Assembly: GCF_007829335.1 (NCBI RefSeq)
Contig: NZ_VIWO01000005.1
Span: 496,001 to 560,000 of the forward strand
From: Chitinophaga polysaccharea
GTDB lineage: Bacteria > Bacteroidota > Bacteroidia > Chitinophagales > Chitinophagaceae
DNA length: 64,000 nt
Reading direction: 5' to 3'
Shown: positions 36,058-44,260 of the stretch, one piece after another
Layout: the number at the start of each line of letters is the position of its first letter
Position numbering within the stretch: the first letter of the stretch is position 1
Position numbers and translations under genes: made by a program
The notes under the pieces: generated by a model
What the model saw: the letters and a program-made list of their open reading frames with translations, nothing else
Told to the model about the DNA's origin: nothing
The model's database searches: none

Positions 36058-39000
36058 TTAGAACTGTACGTTAAAGCCCAGGGTAACATTTGTCATAATC
36101 GGATAACTGCCATAGGAATATACTTCCGGATCATACAACCTGAACTTTCTCAGGCAGAAGAGATTGGTAGCTCCTGCAAATACCTGCGCTGAGCTTAGGC
36201 CACTCTTCTTTAACAAGGTTTGTGAGAAATCATACGAGAGGTTCAGGTTTTTGAGGCGAAGGAAATCACCGCTGAATATATTCAGGGACGATACTACGGA
36301 ATAGTCCTGTCGTTGATTTCCACTGGAATTGTACAGTTTCGGGAATTTGCCGTTGGGATTGCTATCGGAATAGGAATCCGCGTAATACGCAGGATATGGA
36401 ATCTGCCCACCGTTCCTGCCCCATGGGTCATTATAAATCACCTTGTAACCTGCCAGACCGGCGAACAGTATGTTCAGGCGGAAGCCCTTGTATTCAAGAT
36501 TAATATTAAGCCCGTAGGAGATAGGGGCATTATTGGACTGGGCTGCGCCTCCGTTACTGGGGCTGCCCAGGATCGGCGCATTGGAATATTTCGCTACCAC
36601 CACTTTATCATAATTATCTATTATCCCATCTGGCTTTCCACCAGGGCCGCTTACATCAACGAAGTTCATCATTCCTCTCTCCGGTTTCACACCAAAGATG
36701 GTATAGCCGGCGGGGAGGGCAGCTACGTCCGCATCGGTGCGCAGGATGCCTGAAGTTTGGTATCCTACCTGGTAGTTCAATGGTTTACCAACAGGATCTT
36801 CCGCCGGCGTAGCACCCAGGGCTTTATCCTTTACCAGCACTTTGGTATTGGCCAGCCCAAAATTGGCTTTCACGTCGAAGGAGAAATCTTTCCCTATTTT
36901 CCCGTTAATATATCCCAACTCGATATCCATCCCTTTGGCGCTCATCCTGCCATAGTTTTCTATCGGGTAGCTGGAACCAAATTCTACCGGGGTCTCCAGT
37001 ATGCGTTGTCCCAGAATGTTAAAAGTGTTCTTGGTCCATACGTCAAATACTGCACTCCAATGTTGCCTGTAATTCAGGTCTACGCCGGCGTTATAGGATT
37101 TGGCGCCTTCCCAGGTATAATTCGTTTGTGCTATACCGTTATAGGCGAGGATAGATTTCAGAGAAGCCGGATCACCCAGGTAAAATGGCGTAGAAGACGC
37201 ATTATATATCTCTTTGAACAGCCAGGCGGGGATATTGTCGTTACCGGTAGATCCGTAGGATGCACGAAGTTTCAGCATATCCACACCACTTCTTTTCAAA
37301 CCGGCCATGAAATTTTCTTCTGACAATACCCAGCCCAAAGAAGCTGCCGGGAAATATCCCCAGCGTTTATCTTTCGAAAATTTGGACGAGCCGTCAGCAC
37401 GTACAGAAGCAGACACCAGGTACTTGTGGCCATAATCGTAATTCACCCTGCCCACGTAAGATACGCGCGCATCCAGGTAATTTTCAAAGCCATCTGCTTT
37501 GGTATCGCCAGAAGCGCGACTGGCAAAGGGAAATTGATCCGTAGTATATACCGGGAAATTATATTTATAGATGCTGGAATAAGTATAATATCCATCAGAC
37601 TGTTCGTAAACGCCGGTAACATGGAGGTTATGCTTACCGAAATGTGTTTCATAATTAGCAATGGCGTTCAGCTGGTAAGAATTGGTCCTCCCATTTTCAT
37701 TGCCCACATAGGGTTGTGCAGGCGAGGTGGACAACCTGGTGCCAATTACCTCATTGGTATAAAGCTGCTGTATACCGCTTTTGGGATCTAACTTGAACTG
37801 GTACAGCAAGGGTTGTATAGCATATGCTTTAGAAAAATCGTTCCCATTGTACAGGTCCACCACTCCTTTTAACGAAAGCCCCTTGATAAACGGCACCTTG
37901 TACTCCAGGTTGATAATACCATCCATATATTGCCTGGTGGTACGTTGATACCCGCCATTTTTGATGAACTCCACCGGGTTAGTAACCCAGTTAGGCGACA
38001 TCGGTTTACCGTCGATATATGCATAAGTGGTAGGCGGCATGATGTATTTCAACTTTTCATACAGACCGGATAAATCGTCGGTCTGACCTGGTATGCTATG
38101 CCGTTGCCCGTTATTATAGCTCAGGTTTAGTCCGATGGAGAGATCCCGGGTGACGGCCACCTGTACATTGCTCCGCAGGTTATATTTCCGGTAAGACAAT
38201 TGTGGCAGGAACCCCTTTTCATCATAGAAAGTACCCCCGATAAAGTACGTCACGCGGTCGGTGCCACCTGATATATTCAGTGACTGACGTTGATTGAAAG
38301 GATTGTGATAAAGTTCATCATAGTGCAGATTCCCCTTGGGATTATGCTGGTGTATCCAATCGCGGTCGTATTGGTTGTAGCGAAAATCTGCTGCGCCTGT
38401 ATGCGTAGAGTTATACATGTCCATACTTTCGTCCATGCCCAGGTATTTTACATCTATTTCCGGCTTACTGTATACACCAAATACGGAATTGAACTGAACA
38501 GTGGACTTGCCTGATTTCCCGGTTTTGGTAGTTACCAGCAACACCCCGTCGGATGACCGGGAGCCGTAAATCGCTGCTGATGCCGCATCTTTCAGGATGG
38601 TGATCGTTTGCACCTGGTTGGGGTCCAGCGCATCGAATGCCACCTGGTCACGCACAATACCGTCAATAACAATCAGTGGTCCCGCACTGTTCCAGGAGGA
38701 AGAGGAGCGGATACGTACGATGGAAGCTTTACCCGGAATACCGGTACCCGTTTGCACAAACGTACCGGAAGCCCTTCCAGCCAATACATTTGACAGGTTG
38801 GACGTTGCAATATTTGTCATTTCTTTTGCATTCACCGTGCTGACCGCCGAAGTAAGACTTGCTTTTTTCTGGGTGCCGTATCCCACTACTACCACTTCAT
38901 CCACCTTTGATTCGGAAGGTTTCAGGGTGATGGCCTGGAATCCAGCCTTGTTAACAGTTACACGGGTTTGTTGATACCCCACATAGCTTACCAGCAATAC

Positions 39001-39555
39001 AGCGTTGCCGGAAGGCACCCTCAGCCGGAAAGTGCCATTGGCATCCGTGGCAGTGCCATCATGGGTGCCCTCCCTGGATACTGATGCTCCCGGAAGCGGA
39101 GTGCCATTGGCATCCACTACCCGGCCGGTGATCACCATCCCCGGCGTGTCTACCACCGGCGCCACCTCCTTCACCGGCGTCAGTCCTGCCTTTGCAGAAA
39201 TGGCGATAATACCATCTACATCATTATAGGCAAAACGATCTTTCTTCAGACATAGATCCAGCACCTTCTCCACCGGTTGATTTTTCACATCCAGCGTAAG
39301 GTTGCCAATCTTCGAAAGTGTTTCTTCGCTTACCACCAGGCTTTTGCCCGTTTGTTGCTGTATCTCACGAAAAACTTCTTTCGCCGGCATATTCCTGACC
39401 GACATCGTAACATTCTGCCCGTTTGTACTTGCAACCGCCGATTGCAAGCCAATACAAAGTATTAGGAACGCAGTTACTTTCATGATCCTCAAAAATTTTT
39501 GAGTGGGCCCTAGCGCCCTTTGGTTCGATAAAATGTAAATAGGAATTAATTGCAT
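36058..39555 (-). CDS. SusC/RagA-family TonB-linked transporter with STN domain
   Basis: This is an outer-membrane importer of about 1166 residues. The signal peptide contains VTAFLILCIGLQSAVAS. An STN domain follows (about 48-120: VTMSVRNMPAKEVFREIQQQ). A carboxypeptidase regulatory-like domain (ITGRVVDANGTPLPGASVSR) leads to the SusC signature VDEVVVVGYGTQKKASLTSA, a plug (VIDGIVRDQ, ILKDAASAAIYGSRSSDGV) and the barrel. ATG 39555 gives the long Chitinophaga-style leader; ATG 39483 is an alternative, and the frame to 39636 is less likely. The STN domain should signal to the upstream FecR, so uptake and sigma-factor release are linked. Confidence 0.92.
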   Translation of the reverse strand: MQLIPIYILSNQRALGPTQKFLRIMKVTAFLILCIGLQSAVASTNGQNVTMSVRNMPAKEVFREIQQQTGKSLVVSEETLSKIGNLTLDVKNQPVEKVLDLCLKKDRFAYNDVDGIIAISAKAGLTPVKEVAPVVDTPGMVITGRVVDANGTPLPGASVSREGTHDGTATDANGTFRLRVPSGNAVLLVSYVGYQQTRVTVNKAGFQAITLKPSESKVDEVVVVGYGTQKKASLTSAVSTVNAKEMTNIATSNLSNVLAGRASGTFVQTGTGIPGKASIVRIRSSSSWNSAGPLIVIDGIVRDQVAFDALDPNQVQTITILKDAASAAIYGSRSSDGVLLVTTKTGKSGKSTVQFNSVFGVYSKPEIDVKYLGMDESMDMYNSTHTGAADFRYNQYDRDWIHQHNPKGNLHYDELYHNPFNQRQSLNISGGTDRVTYFIGGTFYDEKGFLPQLSYRKYNLRSNVQVAVTRDLSIGLNLSYNNGQRHSIPGQTDDLSGLYEKLKYIMPPTTYAYIDGKPMSPNWVTNPVEFIKNGGYQRTTRQYMDGIINLEYKVPFIKGLSLKGVVDLYNGNDFSKAYAIQPLLYQFKLDPKSGIQQLYTNEVIGTRLSTSPAQPYVGNENGRTNSYQLNAIANYETHFGKHNLHVTGVYEQSDGYYTYSSIYKYNFPVYTTDQFPFASRASGDTKADGFENYLDARVSYVGRVNYDYGHKYLVSASVRADGSSKFSKDKRWGYFPAASLGWVLSEENFMAGLKRSGVDMLKLRASYGSTGNDNIPAWLFKEIYNASSTPFYLGDPASLKSILAYNGIAQTNYTWEGAKSYNAGVDLNYRQHWSAVFDVWTKNTFNILGQRILETPVEFGSSYPIENYGRMSAKGMDIELGYINGKIGKDFSFDVKANFGLANTKVLVKDKALGATPAEDPVGKPLNYQVGYQTSGILRTDADVAALPAGYTIFGVKPERGMMNFVDVSGPGGKPDGIIDNYDKVVVAKYSNAPILGSPSNGGAAQSNNAPISYGLNINLEYKGFRLNILFAGLAGYKVIYNDPWGRNGGQIPYPAYYADSYSDSNPNGKFPKLYNSSGNQRQDYSVVSSLNIFSGDFLRLKNLNLSYDFSQTLLKKSGLSSAQVFAGATNLFCLRKFRLYDPEVYSYGSYPIMTNVTLGFNVQF

Positions 39556-39601
39556 AACTTTGCAATGTTTGGGTTTGTAAATCTGGTTGACAATCGTATT
39601 T

Positions 39602-39649
39602 AAAAGCCCATCCCCCGCCGGGAGTGTTAAGGCCACTCCTGGCTTTTTT
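39602..39649 (-). terminator. Large hairpin between fecR and susC (terminator or attenuator)
   Basis: An outer stem AAAAGCC / GGCTTTT encloses an inner stem GGGAGTG / CACTCCT. On the minus strand it ends in CTTTTA. It would separate expression of sigma/fecR from susC/susD. Confidence 0.45.
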
Positions 39650-39679
39650 GGACTAGATAACGCGGTAATAAATAATCAG

Positions 39680-40879
39680 TTAGTTCATGCTGATGATCAG
39701 TTTCTTCCCTGCTCCGGTAGTTAATTCTTTATCAATTTTAAAATGAGTGTTGGTTGTTTGCAGCGCCTTCAATACCGTGGATAAACTGTTGCTGCGCTTT
39801 ATAATGGCAAATATCTTGTCTTCAGGTAGTTTCCCTTCAAAAACAATGTCTACATCATACCACCTCGAAAACTGCCGTAGCGCAGCCGCCAATGTGGTGC
39901 TCTCAAAGTGGAAATAACCTTCTTTCCAGGCCATTATTTCTGCTGTATTAACGTGTGTATTTACTGTAAGATGACCATCTTGCCCCAACACCGATTGCTG
40001 GCCCGGCAGCAGCCCCACCTCCTGTCGTTCTTTTCTAACCTTCACAGCCCCTTCCAACAAGGTAGTTGAAACTGTTGGCTCGTCCGTATAGGCGTTTACG
40101 TTAAAGTGCGTACCTAATACTTCTATGCTTGTATTACCTGCCGCTACTGTAAAAGGTAGCCTGTGTTTCCCATCGGGCGAAAATACCTTTGCTACTTCGA
40201 AATAAACTTCTCCCGTTACCTCCACATGACGCGTACCGTTTGTAAACGCCGACGGGAAACGGATACTGCTGGCTGCATTTAACCATACCTGCGTACCATC
40301 TGCCAATACCATCGACATATGCCTGCCTCTCGGCGTGCTCAATGTATTGTATACCACCGGCCCGCTCTCATGACCGGATAATTTATAGCTCACCACATCG
40401 GCCGACTTACTGATCGTCACCTTACCCTGTGCGGCTAACGCACCATTGCCGGCAGCATCCAGCTGAATCACCTGCCCGTTTCCCAGTGTAAGCACCGCGC
40501 CACTATGTCCGGCTGGCACATCTGCCGCTGCCAGCTCATGCCTGGTAACAACCGCTGTATGACGCCGGGACTGGGAAAGAAGAAAAGTGGCCAGCAACAC
40601 GATAATACTTGCTGCTGCTATCATCCACCAACGCATACGGACAACTCCTCCCTGCGGCCCCTTCCGCTCTTCCCGGATAAACGCCAGCAGCGTTTCTTCC
40701 GCAGTATCTGACGGAAGACTGAGCGGTAACTCATCATGCATATATGTCCGCAGTATATTCATCAGCAGCCCCTTATTTGCCGGGGCAACTACCATCTCCA
40801 TCAGCTCGCGCTCTTCCGCATTGCTCGCCTCGCGCGATACATAACGGTCAAAAAGAAATTGTAGCCTTTCCTGTTGCAT
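39680..40879 (-). CDS. FecR-family anti-sigma factor
   Basis: This is an inner-membrane anti-sigma factor of 399 residues. Residues 1-80 are cytoplasmic, with a membrane segment at about 84-102 (WWMIAAASIIVLLATFLL). The periplasmic FecR domain spans about 180-280 (MVLADGTQVWLNAASSIRFP, VEVTGEVYFEVAK, STTLLEGAVKV). A DUF4974-like C-terminus follows (HFESTTLAAALRQFSRWYDV). It lies between the ECF sigma gene and the STN-type SusC, so it should relay the transporter's signal. Confidence 0.93.
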   Translation of the reverse strand: MQQERLQFLFDRYVSREASNAEERELMEMVVAPANKGLLMNILRTYMHDELPLSLPSDTAEETLLAFIREERKGPQGGVVRMRWWMIAAASIIVLLATFLLSQSRRHTAVVTRHELAAADVPAGHSGAVLTLGNGQVIQLDAAGNGALAAQGKVTISKSADVVSYKLSGHESGPVVYNTLSTPRGRHMSMVLADGTQVWLNAASSIRFPSAFTNGTRHVEVTGEVYFEVAKVFSPDGKHRLPFTVAAGNTSIEVLGTHFNVNAYTDEPTVSTTLLEGAVKVRKERQEVGLLPGQQSVLGQDGHLTVNTHVNTAEIMAWKEGYFHFESTTLAAALRQFSRWYDVDIVFEGKLPEDKIFAIIKRSNSLSTVLKALQTTNTHFKIDKELTTGAGKKLIISMN

Positions 40880-40973
40880 GATTGTAAAAGGAGTTATTAA
40901 TAGTAAAGAGTAGGGGGAAAAAGAAAACGGGTTAGCACAATTGAAAATAATTTTATTTAAAAAGATGAAGGTA

Positions 40974-41540
40974 TTATAAGGTGAATAACCGGAGACCCGC
41001 CCGGCAATATTCCCTCACCAGCTTCACTGCTTTGGCAAGATGTGCCTTCACTGTTTCAGGCTTTATGTGCATCACATGGGCCGATTGTTCTCTCGACAAA
41101 CCATCCACCTTCACAAGCTGGTATACCTGCTGTTGCTGAGGCGACAAGCTACTGATAGCCTGCTGAAGTAATCGCCGGCGTTCCGATGCTATGATCGTTT
41201 CCATCACCTCATTATGATGCAGCTCCTCCAAACCAGATTCCCCGGTGGAAAGCCGCTCCATCGCTATCTGCCTGAGGGCCTTATATGCTTTGTTGCGCGT
41301 GATAATAAACAGGTAGGACTGGAAACAGGATATTTCTGCCAGGCGCTCCCGCCTTTTCCATATAACAACGAAAACATCTTGCAGCAATTCTTCTGCATGC
41401 ACGGGAGAGCGGGTAATGGTTAATAATATGGTGTAAACCTTACCCTTATTGTGATTGAATAATTTCAGGAATGCCAATTCGTTGCCGAGGGCAACCATGG
41501 TGAGTAGTGCTGGCTCATTATAATCATTGGCACATTCCAT
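40974..41540 (-). CDS. ECF-type RNA polymerase sigma factor
   Basis: This is a 188-residue ECF sigma factor. Region 2 is at about 15-80 (FLKLFNHNKGKVYTILLTIT, EELLQDVFVVIWKRRERLAE) and region 4 at about 120-180 (LSPQQQQVYQLVKVDGLSRE, MHIKPETVKAHLAKAVKLVR). It is the first gene of the fecR-susC-susD cluster on the minus strand and likely drives susC/susD when the STN domain signals through FecR. It is divergent from a GH79-like gene; the 218-bp gap between them shows no clear promoter consensus. Confidence 0.93.
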   Translation of the reverse strand: MECANDYNEPALLTMVALGNELAFLKLFNHNKGKVYTILLTITRSPVHAEELLQDVFVVIWKRRERLAEISCFQSYLFIITRNKAYKALRQIAMERLSTGESGLEELHHNEVMETIIASERRRLLQQAISSLSPQQQQVYQLVKVDGLSREQSAHVMHIKPETVKAHLAKAVKLVREYCRAGLRLFTL

Positions 41541-41758
41541 CTCTTTGATAATTGATCATAGATATTGCGACAAACTAAATCTAGGAAAATAGCCATTACA
41601 AAACCTCCACTAATTTGATCTTTATCGGTGTTTTCTTTGCGCAACAAGATTATGGCCGCAACAAGGGGTAATATTGTCCTCCGAAGAGGTAAATATGCCC
41701 ATTCATTAAACTTCTCCCAGCCAGCATAGTCATTATGTGAATCAATTTGAATCGTTAT

Positions 41759-43195
41759 ATGAGCACATTTCTTTCATCTGTTAAATTTGTTACCACCACT
41801 GTAGCAGGGCTTGCACTGGCTACTGGCTGCAGTAAAAAAAGCGGCGCCACTTCAGCGATCTCACCATCGCCACTACCGCAAGGTGCTCCTGCAACAGTAG
41901 TGATACATCCTGACGCAACAGGGACGCCAATATCTACTTCATTTATGGGTTTCAGCTACGAAATCGGTATACTGCCCGACAGCACTTTTCTTTCGCCATC
42001 CAATACCGTGTTGGTGCAACTGATACGCAACCTTGGCGATGGGGTGATCCGTGTGGGCGGCAACAGCAGCGACCGCGTAGTATGGACCAACGCAGCACGC
42101 ACCACCGCCACCGGCAGGGACTCCCTCACCACTACTGATATCGACCGCTTTGCTGCCTTTGCCAAAGCCACGGGCTGGCCGGTGCTTTTTGGCCTTAACC
42201 TGGGGGTATACGATCCGGCCAAAGCGGCAACAGAAGCAAATTACGTTAGCCGTATGTTAGGTGGTAGCCTGATGGCGTTTCAAACCGGCAATGAAACAGA
42301 CCTCTTCAGCAGGAATGGCCATCGCGATGCCACTTATCAATATACCAATTACCAGCAGGAATGGAGCCAGTACTTCCAGGCAGTTCGTAATACGTTGCCG
42401 GCAGCCCCTTTCGCAGGGCCGGATGTAGCCTACAAAACTGCCTGGATCAACAGCTTCGCCATAGCAACGCATCAAAACATCCGCCTATTGGATGGTCACT
42501 ATTATGTCACCGGTCCTGGTACCGACAGCACCATCACTTATCATACGCTACTAGCGCCGGATACTAAGCTCCCTGTTTATCTCACAGCCCTGAAAAACAG
42601 CGCACAACCTTATTCGCTGCCTTACCGCATTTCCGAATGTAATAGTATTTACTCCGGTGGAAGAAAAGGCGTAAGTGATATTTTTGCCTCCGCACTATGG
42701 GCACTGGATTATATGTGGACCGTAGCAAAATACAATGGGCAGGGTATCAACTTCCATGGCGGCACCGGCGGCCCCTATACGCCCATTGCCATGGTAAGTG
42801 GCTCGCCGGTGGCCCGCCCGGAATATTATGCCATGCTCGCCTTCCACCAGGCGGCACATGGCAGCCTGGTACCCACCGATGTAAACGCAGGGCAGCTCAA
42901 TACCAGTGTGTATGCCTGTAAAGACATCAGTACAGAATATGTTACATTAATCAATAAAGAAGACAACCGGGATATATCTTTCACCATTACACCGGGTATG
43001 AAAGCCGCTACTGCACAAGTGTTTATACTTACGGCTCCTGGCATCACATCAACCGATGGCGTAACCTTTGCGGGTAGTCAACCGGATGCGGGTGGTAAAT
43101 TCACGCCTGCTAACCCGGCAACATACAGCTCTTCAAATGGCAACTTCATCGTGAATGTCCCCCGGGGAAGTGCTGCCGTGGTAGTGATCCGGTAA
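41759..43195 (+). CDS. GH79-like glycoside hydrolase lipoprotein
   Basis: This is a secreted lipoprotein of 478 residues (Cys24 in LATGC then SKKS) from ATG 41759. Its (beta/alpha)8 barrel carries the GH79 marks FMGFSYEIG, IRVGGNSSDRVVW, an acid/base Glu179 in FQTGNETD and a nucleophile Glu293 in RISECNSIYSGG. The C-terminal 100 residues form a beta-sandwich, as in GH79 C-terminal domains. GH79 enzymes are retaining beta-glucuronidases or heparanase-like enzymes, so this one may remove (methyl)glucuronic acid from a plant or microbial glycan. It stands alone, divergent from the ECF sigma gene and convergent with a broken beta-helix gene. Confidence 0.82.
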   Translation: MSTFLSSVKFVTTTVAGLALATGCSKKSGATSAISPSPLPQGAPATVVIHPDATGTPISTSFMGFSYEIGILPDSTFLSPSNTVLVQLIRNLGDGVIRVGGNSSDRVVWTNAARTTATGRDSLTTTDIDRFAAFAKATGWPVLFGLNLGVYDPAKAATEANYVSRMLGGSLMAFQTGNETDLFSRNGHRDATYQYTNYQQEWSQYFQAVRNTLPAAPFAGPDVAYKTAWINSFAIATHQNIRLLDGHYYVTGPGTDSTITYHTLLAPDTKLPVYLTALKNSAQPYSLPYRISECNSIYSGGRKGVSDIFASALWALDYMWTVAKYNGQGINFHGGTGGPYTPIAMVSGSPVARPEYYAMLAFHQAAHGSLVPTDVNAGQLNTSVYACKDISTEYVTLINKEDNRDISFTITPGMKAATAQVFILTAPGITSTDGVTFAGSQPDAGGKFTPANPATYSSSNGNFIVNVPRGSAAVVVIR

Positions 43196-43214
43196 ACGAG
43201 GAAAGCCGGTAAAT

Positions 43215-43244
43215 AAAATGCCCGCAGACGCCAATCTGCGGGCA
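43215..43244 (-). terminator. Rho-independent terminator facing the minus strand
   Basis: A 10-bp perfect stem (TGCCCGCAGA / TCTGCGGGCA) with a CGCCAA loop is followed on the minus strand by TTTTATTT. On the plus strand no T run follows. It therefore belongs to the degenerate minus-strand gene just upstream and shows that a transcribed gene once stood there. Confidence 0.8.
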
Positions 43245-43266
43245 AAAGGACAGCTAAAGCTTCCGG

Positions 43267-43612
43267 TCAGTTATTCGTATGTTGACTCCCTTTTCCATCC
43301 GACGTATAAGCCCCCATATCCACGCTATTATCAGTGTATGTATCCGACGTGGCATAAAACAGGTTGTCGTCGTAGGTCGTTTTGGTGGCATCTGCTTCAG
43401 TAAAAATTTCAATGCCCTGGTAACAGTTTACGATGATGTTGTTGTAAATATGACCGATGGCGTTGAGTCCGGGGCACCGGTATCGGTGATTGGGGTGCGC
43501 CCTGTGAGGCAGCCCGGGAAGCAGCCATCAGCAGTATCAAAGTAAAAAAATGCCTGACCTTAATCAAACAACTAATGACCACTTTGATTTTATTGGTATA
43601 CATAAATATCAT
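43267..43612 (-). pseudogene. Internally deleted remnant of a secreted beta-helix protein
   Basis: The minus strand from 43612 or 43603 encodes a good signal peptide (VRHFFTLILLMAASRAAS) that soon enters a wrong frame. In the frame shifted by one base, the stretch down to the TGA at 43267-43269 encodes the end of a parallel beta-helix protein (HIYNNIIVNCYQGIEIF, then TTYDDNLFYATSD). Only about 115 codons separate the two ends, so several hundred residues are missing and the junction near 43480-43500 is out of frame. A terminator follows in the same orientation. The remnant most likely reflects a lost enzyme that acted with the GH79-like protein. Confidence 0.65.
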
Positions 43613-43662
43613 TCCAGTTAATGTCAAGTTTTGGGAGGAAAAAACAGTCCTTTCAATTGCCG

Positions 43663-44250
43663 TCAAAAACCAGTACGCGTAATAGTATCAAATAATGTTA
43701 CCAGGTAAATAACCACGGCCCCACCGGTAAACAACACTTTTACCCAGATACCGTAGGTATTATGCTTGCTTTTCATCAACAGCCATGATTGCATTATCAG
43801 CGAAAAAACAATCGTAATATGCACGCCTGTAAAATAGCTCATCAGGTATACGGATCCCATAACGGTGGGAGTAGGCCCATGTTCATGGTGACTGGTAAAA
43901 ATGCCACAGATATACCCCATCAACAACAGGATGTTCATGCCTGTCAACCATACTTTTCTAACCCAGCCCCTTCCCTTCTGCAGTGGTATATTCCTGGTTG
44001 CCCAATACAGGCTGATGGTCCAGAGTGGAATAAAAATCAGGGAGTACCATACCAGATTGTCTGTAAGTCCTTCAAAGAAAAAGTCCGCTATCACCGTCAT
44101 CCCCGGGAAGGATAAAGGCAGCAGTAAGTAGATGACCAGGATATTCAGCGAGCTGGCCAACCCGGTATCACCGGGATCTTTCAGCATCCGCTTTTGAATA
44201 AGCAATAGTAATAACAGTATCAGCAATGTAACAAATAGATGCAGTGTCAT
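43663..44250 (-). CDS. Multi-pass membrane protein of unknown function
   Basis: This is a 195-residue inner-membrane protein with five or six predicted helices (LHLFVTLLILLLLLLIQ, LNILVIYLLLPLSFPGM, LVWYSLIFIPLWTISLYWA, VWLTGMNILLLMGYICGIF, ITIVFSLIMQSWLLM, VLFTGGAVVIYLVTLF). A TSHHEHGPTPT loop could bind a metal. I do not recognise a family. It follows the GH38 gene by 10 bp and is therefore probably co-transcribed, but no functional link is evident. Confidence 0.7.
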   Translation of the reverse strand: MTLHLFVTLLILLLLLLIQKRMLKDPGDTGLASSLNILVIYLLLPLSFPGMTVIADFFFEGLTDNLVWYSLIFIPLWTISLYWATRNIPLQKGRGWVRKVWLTGMNILLLMGYICGIFTSHHEHGPTPTVMGSVYLMSYFTGVHITIVFSLIMQSWLLMKSKHNTYGIWVKVLFTGGAVVIYLVTLFDTITRTGF

Positions 44251-44260
44251 TGGTCGTTAA

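Noticed and set aside
36757-37323. A 188-residue plus-strand open frame
   Set aside because: It lies wholly antisense to susC and has no recognisable features.
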